64,000 nt of DNA from Phytophthora colocasiae (taxonomy: Eukaryota > Oomycota > Peronosporomycetes > Peronosporales > Peronosporaceae), in contig JAGKQI010000102.1 in assembly GCA_018806915.1 (NCBI GenBank), forward strand, positions 62,001 to 126,000, given 5' to 3'. Made by a program: the position numbers and the translations under genes. Below are positions 24,701 to 36,985 of the stretch, in pieces. The notes beneath the pieces are model-generated. The model worked only from the letters and a program-made list of their open reading frames with translations. It ran no database searches and was not told where the DNA came from. Position 1 is the stretch's first letter, and each line of letters opens with the position of its first letter.

Positions 24701-27700
24701 GATTAGCCAGCGTCTTGATGATGCCGATCTAGCAGAGAGGAGAGCACGTCAAGAGCTTACTCGGCTTGCTGAAGAGCATGATCGACACCTATCGGAGTTA
24801 CGGAATTCTCTTGAGGCCGAGAAGAAACGCCAGCAGCTTGCCCTCTATGACAAATTACAACGCAAACGGGATCGACGTGAATCTGATGGTGCCTCTGTGT
24901 CCGACGAAGAAGTTGAAATGGAGCATCGTCAAGCTCTGGAGGCTCTGGATGCTTCGTTTGATGTGGATTTGGCTACTGCCGAAGCAGAGGCGGGTGAAAC
25001 TAGACGTGAGAAGGAAATCGAGTTGCTAGAGGAGATTTGTGCCTGCTCTGCAAACCGTACAGCTGAGGAAGCAGCTCTAGCGCTGTTGGATGGCGCTCGT
25101 CTCGAAGCGGAGCGTGTGCGAGCTGAGTATGAGGCAGCTCTGGCATCAAGGCTACAACGTTCGGCGGCTGCAGATGCCATGAGACGAGAAGAGATGGCGA
25201 AGCGACTGGCTGAACGTAAGCTAAAGCGGCGTCAGCAACGAGGGCAGCAAGTCTCACAAGAGACGACAGGAATCATTGCACCATTAAAACCACCACTTGA
25301 TTCGAGACACAATGATCGCGAAGGTGACGACAGATCACTGGATCGAGAGATTGCGAATGTTCAAGCTACTCATGCACGTGGCGTCAGATCTCGACAAGAG
25401 CAGCTTGATGCAGAGACAGCGGCGCGGAAAGCTGCGTTAGCCGCTCGATTGGATCATAAGCGGCGCGCTGCAGTGAAGAGTGGTGAGTCTAGAGCGTCTG
25501 AAGCTGAAATGGAGAAGGCTTTGCTACTTGAGGAGCAGCAGGAGCTGGCAGCCATTGAGCGCGACCGAGCACTGAGAGAGAAGGAGCTGAAGGCTGAGGC
25601 TGTGCGAGAGAGGGAACGCCTCGCCAAGAACATGCGTGAGGCAAATGAGAGCGGTGCAGCGGATATTGAACGCCAGTTGGCTGCTTGTAAACAAGCTCAT
25701 GATGCCGAAGCGGCCAAGTTAGAGGAAGCCCTTCGTGCAGAGCGTGCACGACACGAGTTGGCGTTGAAGCAGAGACTGACTGCTAAGAGACAACGGCGTG
25801 CAGCTGACGGTGGAGACACAGAGGCCAACGCTACTAGCGATCAAGAAGCTCAAGAGGCCCAAGCAGCGCTGAGTGAACATGAGCGAGCTGCACGTCAGCA
25901 ACTAGCAGACCGACAGCAACAGGAATTGGCAGATGTGGCACGTAAACTCGCGCAAGAAGCGGAGGCGCAACGCCAGACTGCGTTCGACTTACAAGCTGCC
26001 GCTGAACGTGAACTGAAGCGGCTAGAAGAAGAGCACATACGCGAGCGACGCGCTTTACAGGCGGCACTGCTGGCAGATAGACAGAAGCGAGAGGATCAAT
26101 TGCGAGAGAAGCTGGCCAAGAAGAAAGCTGCACGTCACGCAAAAGGGGTGTTTGAGAGTCCACAGGACGACGTAGAAGACGAGATCGCATTGGCTGCGCT
26201 TCAGGAGGAGATTATGCAAGAGCAGGCAACAGCTTTGGCTCATGAGCGAGGGCGACAGGAAGCTGCGATGCGTTCAGCTGCCGCAGAACTACAAGAAGCG
26301 GCGGCAGCAACAGCCAAAGCCGCTGCGGCGTCCCGACAGGCGCAAGATGAGGCTGCTCGAATTCCTATAGGAATTGTTCAACATTATTCTGAGCCAGACG
26401 GAGATGGAAGAACACTTCAGAGATTGCACGAGGAATACGATCAAGAGTCAAAAATATTAAAGGCACGAATTCAGGACGAAATGCAAAGGCGCAAAGATCA
26501 GCTAGCACACCGGCTCCAACGCAAGCGTCAAATGCTACAAAACAACTCAGCGTTATCTCCGACTGAGAGAAAACGTGCGGAAGTCGCTTTGGATCGAGAA
26601 GAGGAGCGCGAAAACCAGGCACTTGAGGCTTCTGCTGTATCACTGGATCAAGCGATCACGTTGTCCTCGCAACGAGCAAAAGATCATGCGTCTGGCGTTA
26701 TATCGGGGAGTTTGGCATCAACTAGTGCTGACTTAGACGCAGCATTGGAGGCGACTCGAAGGCAACATGAAGAGGCTCAACGAAAACTGCGGGAGGACCT
26801 CGAAACGGAGCGTCGTAAGCAGGAGCAGCTTCTCCGTGAGCGTCTTCGTCAACGCAGAGCTGCCAGACGAGATGGATCAGAGCCGATGTTGAAAGCAGAA
26901 GCTGAAGACGCACAGGAGGTGGATATGAAGCAGAAGCTGGAAGAAAAGCTTTGTGCTCAAGAGGATGAAGCATGGGCAGCGCTACGCAAGCGTGAGCAGC
27001 AAGAATTGGACGTCATCTTGGCGCCTTTAGAGGCTGTGATTAGCCAGCGTCTTGATGATGCCGATCTAGCAGAGAGGAGAGCACGTCAAGAGCTTACTCG
27101 GCTTGCTGAAGAGCATGATCGACACCTATCGGAGTTACGGAATTCTCTTGAGGCCGAGAAGAAACGCCAGCAGCTTGCCCTCTATGACATATTACAACGC
27201 AAACGGGATCGACGTGAATCTGATGGTGCCTCTGTGTCCGACGAAGAAGTTGAAATGGAGCATCGTCAAGCTCTGGAGGCTCTGGATGCTTCGTTTGATG
27301 TGGATTTGGCTACTGCCGAAGCAGAGGCGGGTGAAACTAGACGTGAGAAGGAAATCGAGTTGCTAGAGGAGATTTGTGCCTGCTCTGCAAACCGTACAGC
27401 TGAGGAAGCAGCTCTAGCGCTGTTGGATGGCGCTCGTCTCGAAGCGGAGCGTGTGCGAGCTGAGTATGAGGCAGCTCTGGCATCAAGGCTACAACGTTCG
27501 GCGGCTGCAGATGCCATGAGACGAGAAGAGATGGCGAAGCGACTGGCTGAACGTAAGCTAAAGCGGCGTCAGCAACGAGGGCAGCAAGTCTCACAAGAGA
27601 CGACAGGAATCATTGCACCATTAAAACCACCACTTGATTCGAGACACAATGATCGCGAAGGTGACGACAGATCACTGGATCGAGAGATTGCGAATGTTCA

Positions 27701-30700
27701 AGCTACTCATGCACGTGGCGTCAGATCTCGACAAGAGCAGCTTGATGCAGAGACAGCGGCGCGGAAAGCTGCGTTAGCCGCTCGATTGGATCATAAGCGG
27801 CGCGCTGCAGTGAAGAGTGGTGAGTCTAGAGCGTCTGAAGCTGAAATGGAGAAGGCTTTGCTACTTGAGGAGCAGCAGGAGCTGGCAGCCATTGAGCGCG
27901 ACCGAGCACTGAGAGAGAAGGAGCTGAAGGCTGAGGCTGTGCGAGAGAGGGAACGCCTCGCCAAGAACATGCGTGAGGCAAATGAGAGCGGTGCAGCGGA
28001 TATTGAACGCCAGTTGGCTGCTTGTAAACAAGCTCATGATGCCGAAGCGGCCAAGTTAGAGGAAGCCCTTCGTGCAGAGCGTGCACGACACGAGTTGGCG
28101 TTGAAGCAGAGACTGACTGCTAAGAGACAACGGCGTGCAGCTGACGGTGGAGACACAGAGGCCAACGCTACTAGCGATCAAGAAGCTCAAGAGGCCCAAG
28201 CAGCGCTGAGTGAACATGAGCGAGCTGCACGTCAGCAACTAGCAGATCGGCAGCAGCAGGACTTGGCAGATGTGGCACGTAAACTCGCGCAAGAAGCGGA
28301 GGCGCAACGCCAGGCTGCGTTCGACTTACAAGCTGCCGCTGAACGTGAACTGAAGCGGCTAGAAGAAGAGCACATACGCGAGCGACGCGCTTTACAGGCG
28401 GCACTGCTGGCAGATAGACAGAAGCGAGAGGATCAATTGCGAGAGAAGCTGGCCAAGAAGAAAGCTGCACGTCACGCAAAAGGGGTGTTTGAGAGTCCAC
28501 AGGACGACGTAGAAGACGAGATCGCATTGGCTGCGCTTCAGGAGGAGATTATGCAAGAGCAGGCAACAGCTTTGGCTCATGAGCGAGGGCGACAGGAAGC
28601 TGCGATGCGTTCAGCTGCCGCAGAACTACAAGAAGCGGCGGCAGCAACAGCCAAAGCCGCTGCGGCGTCCCGACAGGCGCAAGATGAGGCTGCTAGAGTT
28701 GCAGCAGAATTCGAGCGACATCGTGTCGAATCCCTGCAGGTGGAGGCTGCGGACGCAGCACACTCAAAGCAGAAACTTGGAGACCGTCTCGCAGAGAAGA
28801 GGCGTAGGCAGCAATTGAAGCAGCAGCAAGCGGAAAAGGAACAAGTGAAATCGGATGATACTAGGGTCTTGCAGGGAGAAGCTGAACGCTTGCGTCTTGA
28901 AGCGCAGATCGAAGCTCAATTGGTAGCCTGCCGTGAATCGCATGACGCTGAAGCTTCTAAGCTACGGGAGTCTTTGCAAGCAGAACGAGAACGCCAAGAG
29001 CGTGCGTTGCAGGAGAGAATCGCTAGACGGAAGGAAAAACGATTTTTGGCGGGAGCTCAAGCGTCAGTAAGGGTCGACATGAAAGCTGCTGAAGAAGCAG
29101 AACGAAAGCAACAGCAAGAAGAAGAAGCTGCACTAGCTGTTGCGTTAGCGGCGCAAGAACAGGAAGCATGGGAAATCATTCAACGTAAACAAGACGAAGA
29201 CCTCCGTGCACTTCAAGAACAGAAACACCAACAAGAACAAGAACGTGCAGAACGACAGCACGAGTTGGCTCAAAAGGAGATGAACCGACTTCAAGAGGAA
29301 CATGAACGTGAACTGCGGGCTTTAACGACGTCACTCGCACAGGAGCAGGCCAGGCAAGAAGAAAAACTCCAACAGCGCATTGCCCAGAGGCGCGCACGAA
29401 AACAGCGTCAAGATGAGGAAGCTGCGGCGACGAGCGCAAAGGAACAACAAAGCATCGCCGATGCAGAAGAAGCCGCTCGACTATCCTCCGAACGAAAGCG
29501 AGTGGAAGCTTTGGCTGAAGCTCAAGCTCAAGAAGAAGCGGAGGCGGAGGAGAAGGAACGTCAAGAAATCGCTGCCCGGTTAGCACAAAAGATGGAGGAG
29601 GAGCGTGCGCGCCAACGACGTGAGAAAGAAGAACTGGAAGCGAGACTAGCTCGAGAAGCGGAAGAACAAGCAGCTAAAAGGGCCGCTGCCTTGGCTCTGC
29701 AGCTTCAACAACAAGCTCTTGAGACGGCTGACAAGATGGCCCGTGAGTTTGACACAAACTTGCGTGAGCTTCGTGAGACGCACAGTGCTGATGGGGCTGC
29801 TCAGAAGGCACGGCTTGAGTCTCGAATTGCTGCCAAGAAAGCCCGAAAGCTGCGTGAGCTCGAGGAGAAGCGTGAACTAGAGCGTCAACGTTTGCATACT
29901 AGACAGCAGCAAGAGGCGGAGGAGGCTGCTAGAGCTGAACAAGAACGTGAAGTAGAAGCAGCTGAGGCAGCACGCCAGGCTGAGATCGATGTTGTGGAGG
30001 AGCTAGTCCCCATCCAACCTTCACCCGAAGCTACGTTAACTTCTGTTGATAACGAGGCTGCTCCTAAGACGCTATCGATTCGGCAGCAACAACCTACTGA
30101 GGAGGATGACCTCGTGGCCGAACTTCGTGGCAAATTGGAACTAGAGGCCGAGGACCGTCGTCATGAGCTACAAGAGGAAAAGCGAGTGGAGTTAGAACGG
30201 TTAACACAAGATGAACTGCGCCAGATCACACAGATCGAGGAACGTGTTGCATCCCTTCTTGCTGAGGAACGTGCAGCTATGATAGAACTGCTGACTTCAA
30301 GACTGCAAGAACTACCTGCCGAGATGGTGAAACAACGGGAGGCAGCCGAACGTGAACACACGATTCAACTTCAACGCCTCACGCTGCTCCTACAAGGCCG
30401 CGGACAGCAGCAGAAATCTCGAGTTCGTGCTCGAATGGTACAGAAGAGAGTCCTGATCGAAGACGAATTCAGTCGTAAGGCAAAGCTCGTCACCGCAGCG
30501 ATGAACCAGAAATTTATGCAAGAAAAGATGGGACTTCGCCTGAAGAAACAAACTCCCCCCGCTCCGGTGGAGGAAGCACACGAAAATACTCAAGAAGAGC
30601 CTCAACAGCAAGATGAAATTCAGTCACCTCCAGCACTCAGAGCAGAGCTAGTGAAGCATCTTGAAGAGATGCTTGAAGATCGTCTGCTGAAGATCGAAGC

Positions 30701-31967
30701 TCTAGTGACAGAATTCCAAGTCAAAGCACAGACAACCCCACCAGCACCAGTCCCCCCAAAAGAAATCGACCCAGAAGAATCGAGCAACAGCCTGATCGAA
30801 TACCAGGTCGCTATTGCAGAAGCTGTCGCGGTCGGATGCCGCTACGAGAAGCGGGCAAGCATGGATAAACAGTCTCTCTTGCTTTTGGACTCTTTTGGAG
30901 TGCTGGATGCTAGCGTAGTCACGTCGAAACTTCCCCAGGCCCCCGTCGACAAACTCGACGATCGAATGCGTGCTCGACTCGGGTTTGTAGAGCTATTGCT
31001 ACAATCTGTGGCAACGAATAGTGAACTTACAACGGCTGTGGTAATTGTGGAGCATTTCGGACGTGGAAACAATGGTGATGCAGACTACGCGAGTTTCTCG
31101 CCATCGAAACAGGAAAACAGTGAGAAAGGAACCCTCTTCTTGTCGCGTGCTGCTTTACAAGAGCTGTCAACGGGGCAATTGGCTATTGTGATACTACATG
31201 CGCTGGCCCAAGGTCATGCCCATGTAAGCCACCTGACTGAGCCGCAGTTTATTTGTCATCTGTACAAGCTTTTGGTGCGTTGCTACCAAGGACTATTCAC
31301 GCATTTTCAACAAGAGAGAGCTGCGTCGTCTGTGACTGTGGGACCACAGAGGAAAAGTGTCATCGCTGAAGCTGGTAAGACCATTTCTATCAGTGACAAA
31401 GCTGGCGGTGGACACTGGCAGGCAAGATTACAGGAAATGGAAGGCTTTTTGACACGCATGGAGTCTCGGAATGCTTCCCAGTCAATGCTGCAACGGTCAC
31501 AAAGCAGCCGACTTCACCTGCTTACAAAACAGCGCGAAGGAAATGCTGGAACAGCTTTAGGCTCGAGTGCGGATCTGTGGCAGCAAGAGCAAGTGCAGAT
31601 TCTACAGGAGAAGCTCGACACCGCCGAAAAGCTGTATCTGCAGGTTCTACGGCAGCATGAGCAACAAACCCAGAGCGTCGAGTACTGGCAGGATCTGCTA
31701 GCTGAACAGCGTGATGCAGAGTACGAGGAGGACACTTTTGACGAAGAAGACGAGACAGAAGGAGACAAATCTAGCAAGGTAGAAGACCCAGATGCAACCG
31801 AGAGACAACGACAGAGAGAAGTTCGAGCACAAGAACTTCAAGAAGAGCTGGAACGAACTTCACAAGCGCTGGAAGGAACGCGCAAAGAGCGAGACGAGCT
31901 TTTTACACAGTGTCAACAACTACGTGACCAGCTCAATGAGCTTCGAGGCGGCAAAACTACCGGTTAG
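9711..31967 (+). CDS. Giant type I membrane protein: Calx-beta-like, GCC2/GCC3 Cys-rich ectodomain, TM helix, coiled-coil cytoplasmic region
   Basis: Two exons, 9711-12788 and 12852-31967, flank a 63-nt GT-AG intron; the join reads AGE|SIDHACAPCPEGYFC and gives about 7,397 residues. Residues 1-25 form a signal peptide (hydrophobic core VLSFFLTLLGAY); an in-frame ATG at 9681 is the alternative start. Residues about 297-419 end in VRIKDNDFP, as in Calx-beta-like domains. Residues about 422-3080 are dozens of CPxGxYC(P) modules of the GCC2/GCC3 (ephrin-receptor-like) type. A beta-rich, glycine-poor region follows, then a single helix at 3406-3429 (GLIVGLLCGLFGVVIGVIAG) and a basic stop-transfer. 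Residues 3430 to about 7100 are charged coiled coil with repeated basic blocks, then a helical domain and a terminal coiled coil. Such a protein would sit in the plasma or vesicle membrane. Ligand and role are unknown. Confidence 0.88.
24121..28692 (+). repeat. Near-identical 2,337-bp tandem duplication inside the coiled-coil coding region
   Basis: Copy 1 (about 24121-26355) and copy 2 (about 26458-28692) match at a constant offset of 2,337 bp, exactly 779 codons. By eye about six base differences occur over some 2.2 kb, for example AAATTAC versus ATATTAC at 24852/27189 and a small cluster near 25910/28247. The about 100 bp before each copy is clearly diverged, but still encodes similar residues (KARI-DEMQRRKDQLA). 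The frame is preserved. A recent duplication, gene conversion between older repeats, or an assembly error are the possible causes. Confidence 0.9.
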
Positions 31968-32211
31968 CATTGCCAATTAATTCACATGTTGAAGTTGTCA
32001 ACTATCTTAACTATCATCTTTGAAAGGTTCAATTGTGTGACCCACACTTACTTTGTGTACAACACACCACAAAGGTGCTTTGGGCACAGACACGCCACAC
32101 TCTTCCAAGCGACCGATCGCCCACTAAAGGTAGGCACTTCGCACAGTCCAATTGAATCCAGTTGAGTGATCATCATTCCTTCTCCTTCTCTACAGGTCAG
32201 AGGTTTCTACT
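31968..32211 (+). promoter_or_regulatory. Intergenic region and putative promoter of the PWWP-PHD gene
   Basis: This 244-bp gap separates the giant gene's stop from the next ATG. It contains CCAAT near 31973 and 32149. A TCATTCC at 32173-32179 matches the published oomycete initiator core (TCATTYY), 33 bp before the ATG at 32212. No polyadenylation signal is obvious. The promoter assignment is by motif only. Confidence 0.35.
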
Positions 32212-35200
32212 ATGGCCAAGGAGCCCATCAGCTCAGAGGAGCTTGCGCTGCGCAAGGACGAGTACTTTGAGCTGCTGGCCACCAGCGATAGCTCCCTGCG
32301 AGATGTGCTCAATCAGAGGGGTGGCCTGCTGCTCGCCCGTGTCGGCCGCTACCAGCCCTGGCCGGCAAGGGTACGCTATTTTATTATACCAAGATATATC
32401 TGCTAAACCGATTAAAATTGACATTTTGCTATTGTTCTGCAGTTCAGCGAACCTGGAGAGTTCGCCAAGATGGCGAGGTACCGAGCTAAGAAGGGCCAGG
32501 CTTGCGTCTACTTCTTTGGCAGCAGGAACTAGTACGTGGAAGCAGATTTCAGTTGGAAATAGGCTTGGATTAATTATGGTGGTTTGTTGACAGTGGCTGG
32601 GTGTCCAAGTCATCAATCCAGCCGTTCCCCGAAGACTTGACGACGCTTACAGCGTCAAGCAAGTACAACCAGCAGCACATCCAAGAAGCGCTTGATGAAG
32701 CTAAGCTCGCGATGGAAGTGACAGATGAATCCGCTAAGCGCTTCTTTGACCGCATGTGGGTTTTATAGGCCTTGAACTCCAGGTGATGGTGCACCATGCT
32801 CACGAATTTTTTATGTTACAATGAACAGTATGGAACGAAAGGAGGAGGCAATGGATTTGCCCTGTGAACGGTGCAACCAAGTGGATGATCACTACTCTAT
32901 GCTCATTTTGTGCGATGGCAAAGATTGCAAGCGGGAGTATCACATGAACTGCTTAACACCTCCATTAATGGAAGTCCCGCCAGGAGAATGGTTTTGTCCG
33001 GACTGTAAAAAGAATCGTGAGAAAGAGCATGAGAAGGATCTACTAAAGCGTGCAAAGGCTGAGGCGATGGACAAACAGAGTTCTAACACAACAGTTGTGA
33101 ATGGAGTTGATGGAGTATTGCCACCAACCAAAACCCCATCAGGGAAGAAGACGAAGAAGCACAAACACAAATCCAAGGACGGTATAATGAAGCGTCGTTT
33201 GTCATCAGTTTCTCCAGAAAGACAGGCAGGTGCAGTGAAGAAACCTCGAGCTCAACGTTCTTCGTCGAGAGAAGTGTTACCCGGTTCCAGAAAAGAATCA
33301 GCGATACCGAAAAAGTTGGACGGACGGAAAAAGAAGCCTTCGCAACTATCGATCCCAAGCAGCAGAGCACAGCTTTTGGCCGATCCAAAAAGCAGTACAG
33401 GTGAAGACGAGCAACTGTCGGAGGAAAAGTGCTTGTTGTGTGGCTTTGGAGGGGAGCTAATCGTGTGCGAGTTTCCTACTTGTACAAAGGTGTACCACCA
33501 GTTCTGCTTGGGCGCCTTTCCGTTCCCAAAAGATGAAGACGCAACTTGGTATTGCCCTCGACACACATGTGCGGTAACTGGAGAGAAGGAAGAATGCGAA
33601 GACGACGACAGGGCGGCGCATAAGTTGAAGCATGTGTCTCCACGAAAGAATAGCGTCAAAAACTCTTTGTGGAAATGCAACCAGTGTCCTTTGGCGATAT
33701 CCGATGGAGCTCTGCCACAGGTAAGATATCTAAGTATTCTGTCGACAGTTTTGTTGATTCTGACATTTTATTGCTTGCAGTTAGAACAGGCGCAAATTAT
33801 CTCCAAGAAGGCGAGGATTTTTGTGTGCCCTCACTGTTATCTCGATGCGCCATCCAAAGTTCAGCTGGCTAAAAGACTGGAAAAGATCTGGTCAACTTTG
33901 GCTACAAACCGGCAAGGAATTCCGTTCTGTGGTCCATTGTTGTGTGGAGTTGACCCATTAGATGGACATTCGGAAGATACTCAGGTGCAGTTGGATTTAT
34001 GCAAGGTGCTTGCACGGATTCGGAGACTGGATTATAAAGAATCAGCAGAATTTTCGCGAGATATCGACGAGGTGGTAGCCAATGCCCTCGACCTCATTGC
34101 CAACCGTTCTTTCCCGCTAATGGAGGCGGCAAGAACACTGAAGATTATCAGGAACGAACAGTTTGCCATCCATCGGCAGAAGATCGATTTCTTGGATGCC
34201 AAGATTCGTCGCACTTACGAGAATGGACACAATGACGAGAACGAGTTGGGGTCTAAAAATTGGCCTCTTCGATGGCGCCAGGAATGTGGTCCTTTTGAAG
34301 ACGGGTGCTATGCTCACTTAGACGCAAAGTCGCTAGAGGAATGGACAGCACTTGTCTCGGCAGCACCGTTGTATGCAAGTGCGGATAAGTTGGATAGTCG
34401 AAGTGGCACAGGAATGTCTGTGAGTGATGAGCTGAGCGGAGGCGAGGATACCCCTCAGCGTCCGGTGGGAACAATGCGTAGCAGAACCCCGTCATTAGGT
34501 TCCGCAAGTGAATTGTCTGGACCTCCAAAGTCTGGTTTAAGTTTGTCAGAAGGAACGGATGTGATGATCGCTCTCGGTGACTTGTCGAGGCCTGGAACTG
34601 GCACCCAGAAGCGAAGGTTTGGTGGCGAACAAGTGGCAGAGCTGGATAACATGGATGCTCGCGAATTTTTCCTTTCTCCCTCAACCAGCGAAATGCAGCA
34701 CATGTTTGATCAGCAGTCGACTCTCCTTCGTAGCGCATTAGAAGCGCACTCAACCCTGCAACGATCGTGGCTCATCAGCCAGCAAGATATGCTGGGTTTG
34801 AGTGGACGTGGTGGATTCTCGGTTGGCGAAGCTCGAGTTGCAGCAGAGCTTCGACTTGCAAACAAGGTACGAGTGATAATACACCGAAGGAGAAAGCTGA
34901 AAGGTTGACTAACCAATTGATTGTAGAATTTGCGGCAGCGACTGCGAAACAAGGACAAACTGGTTGATCAACTAACTTCGGATCACATGGCTCTGCGGGC
35001 CGAAGTGATTAACCTACAGAGAGAACTCTCGCAAAGCAAGGTAAGGTTGCTATTTGCATTGCTGCAGCTATGTTCAAAGCTCTTTAACGTTACCGTGTTC
35101 CTTGTATACAGACTCATGCTCGTGAGTTGGAAAACCGTATTAGTGGAGGTCAATGTCTCGTTGTAGGTGGAATGGAAGTTCAGTCTGAAAACCATGACCT

Positions 35201-35264
35201 AGTGTCGAATGGAGATGCTTCTGCTACTCCAGATCTAAGTACGGACGAAGAGCACACGTTCTAG
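32212..35264 (+). CDS. PWWP and PHD-finger chromatin reader protein
   Basis: Seven exons can be joined in frame: 32212-32370, 32443-32531, 32594-32755, 32829-33720, 33781-34866, 34927-35040 and 35112-35264, giving 884 residues. All introns are GT-AG and 60-73 nt. Exons 1-3 encode a PWWP domain (about residues 36-100): LLLARVGRYQPWPA, then VYFFGSRNYGWVSKSSIQPF after splicing. A PHD finger spans about 149-200 (CERC...HMNC...WFCPDC). A second PHD-like zinc module spans about 337-387 (CLLCGFGGELIVC...WYCPRHTC) and a further Cys-rich segment follows near 417. A short coiled coil closes the protein. PWWP and PHD domains read methylated histones. No SET or other catalytic domain is seen. The exon 3/exon 4 join is inferred from splice sites and frame, so two separate genes (PWWP, PHD) remain possible. 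Confidence 0.82.
33721..33780 (+). other. In-frame 60-nt intron without a stop codon
   Basis: The segment begins GTAAGATATC and ends TTGCTTGCAG, good donor and acceptor sites, yet is exactly 20 codons with no stop. Retention would insert a hydrophobic 20-residue stretch into the Cys-rich region of the PWWP-PHD protein. Removal joins SDGALPQ to LEQAQI. Confidence 0.7.
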
Positions 35265-35549
35265 CGAGCACGGCGTGAACTGTGTGATAGTTGATATATT
35301 GTCAATTCCAGCCAAATTTGCCAAATTAGCTCCGTTTGCCCGGACACTACAGCTGTAGAGTAGGCTCTCTGAGCGTTTGAGGGCGTCGCCAGGTGCTAAA
35401 TGCCGTGCAATCATGTGAACATTAAACGCACATGAAGCTATCGTAGGTATAATACCGCGGTGGTCTTTTGCTCTCGTTAATGAAATGCTCTATAATGTTG
35501 CCCACAGCGGCGTACAAACATCTCGGTGGGGTTTTGTAATGACCGAAAC

Positions 35550-36985
35550 TCACAGGGTTTCTGTATACTCGAACACGAGCTCGTGCTCTACTGTGGATGC
35601 CGTCGCGTTCCACATTTCGGAAGAATAGAGTGAGGGCTCTGTCAGCGGCATCAGGAGGAGAGAGAAGCCATAGATACCGAAGAAATACGCACCCAGTAGC
35701 ACTGTGAAGAGCAATCGACAACCACAACGATGTGTCAGTAATGCGTTTACCTTGCCTCGAAAAGTTTGGATACAACGAACCTAATCGATAGGGATGCAAT
35801 GAACTCTCCGGGTTGAAGAAGGAAAGGTCTGGGAACCCCATGACGTTGCAAAATACGTGTACAAGGAAAATTGATGCGAAGTGTCCTGCACAGTCGTAAG
35901 AACACAATGACATAGCGGTAAGTAGGCGAATGCAAACAGCCGAATTACATGATGCAGGAATAATACCAACCTGTTCTCAAGAAAAGGAATGTAGCGTAGG
36001 CTCCGAATAAGGAGGTGTAAATGAGCTGAAAACCTGGTACAGCATCACGATTCGTATTAGAATCCTCACTCAGCTTGTAGTGGCCCACAATGCAACTCAT
36101 ACCGACAGTCAACGCAGCGTCCTTCGGAGATCGACCGTGCCGAACGTATTCCATAAAGTGGTGCAGGTGGGCTACATCATGCACAGATTAGCACTCTCAT
36201 CAATAAAGTAAAAATACCGTCCAAGCCAAAACATTACCTGCTCCGAACATTAGAGGACTTCCCAACACGATCTGCTTGACTGTAAATTGAGCACACACCA
36301 GCAGCGGAACCATGCAGCTTCGGAACACAAACTCCTCTGTAAGGGGACCCTGCCGCCACACACCACTTCATCAGTTGTGCCAGATAACCTATACTACCGT
36401 TCAATGCACGTACCAGAACGTAGGTGCGTAGTGATGGCAGACGATCATGCGTGATTGAGTAGTAAAGCGCCGAGTTTTTGATGGCAAACCACAGTCCGTT
36501 CGAGTGGAACTGCTTGGACACATTCAGCAGCCGCAGTGCATTGGCCAACAACGACCCCGTAAACAGCACAGCAGTCGCAATGAGTGGAATAATAATTGCC
36601 TGTACTAGCCCTTCCCAGCGGATCCCCAGCCACTGAGCGAATGACATGCTGGATTCATCCTGCAACATAAGGTTAGATAAACAACATCCTCGCACATCAA
36701 AATCTCTAGGAACGTACGTGATCGTAGAAGACTGCCAATACAAACGGGCAGATGGCGCAGAAGATGCAAATGAGCAAGAACCGCGCCAGAATCTGCAACA
36801 AGCACAAAAGAGAGTCAGAATGACACAAATATCAACCGTTATCGCATTATTAACCGTACGTGGGTGGGGTGATCGCGTGGCAGTCGTCGAATCGGCTGAG
36901 GCAGCGTATACAATACACCCACGTAGGCTGCCGCCATACACGAGCAGGCAATGATGGCCGTCGTCGCAGTCACACTGAATCGCAT
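35550..36985 (-). CDS. RCE1: CAAX prenyl protease 2 (RCE1), integral ER membrane endopeptidase
   Basis: Seven exons on the minus strand (36985-36860, 36792-36718, 36659-36414, 36349-36238, 36171-35971, 35885-35751, 35701-35550) join in frame to 348 residues, close to human RCE1 (329). The family removes the AAX tripeptide from farnesylated or geranylgeranylated CAAX proteins, in the ER membrane. The conserved elements are all present: LPRDHP near residue 35-40, the glutamate motif EEFVFR (154-159), F184xxxH188 in FGAAHLHH, and H263xxxN267 in HVFCNVMGFP. Several hydrophobic segments fit a multi-pass protein. The C-terminus (LLMPLTEPSLYSS) also matches the family. It is divergently arranged with the AAMP-like gene, whose ATG is 145 bp away. 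Confidence 0.93.

Noticed and set aside
24385..28580. Many minus-strand open frames inside the giant gene, present twice
   Set aside because: They are antisense shadows of the strongly biased coiled-coil codons, and recur only because the underlying DNA is duplicated.
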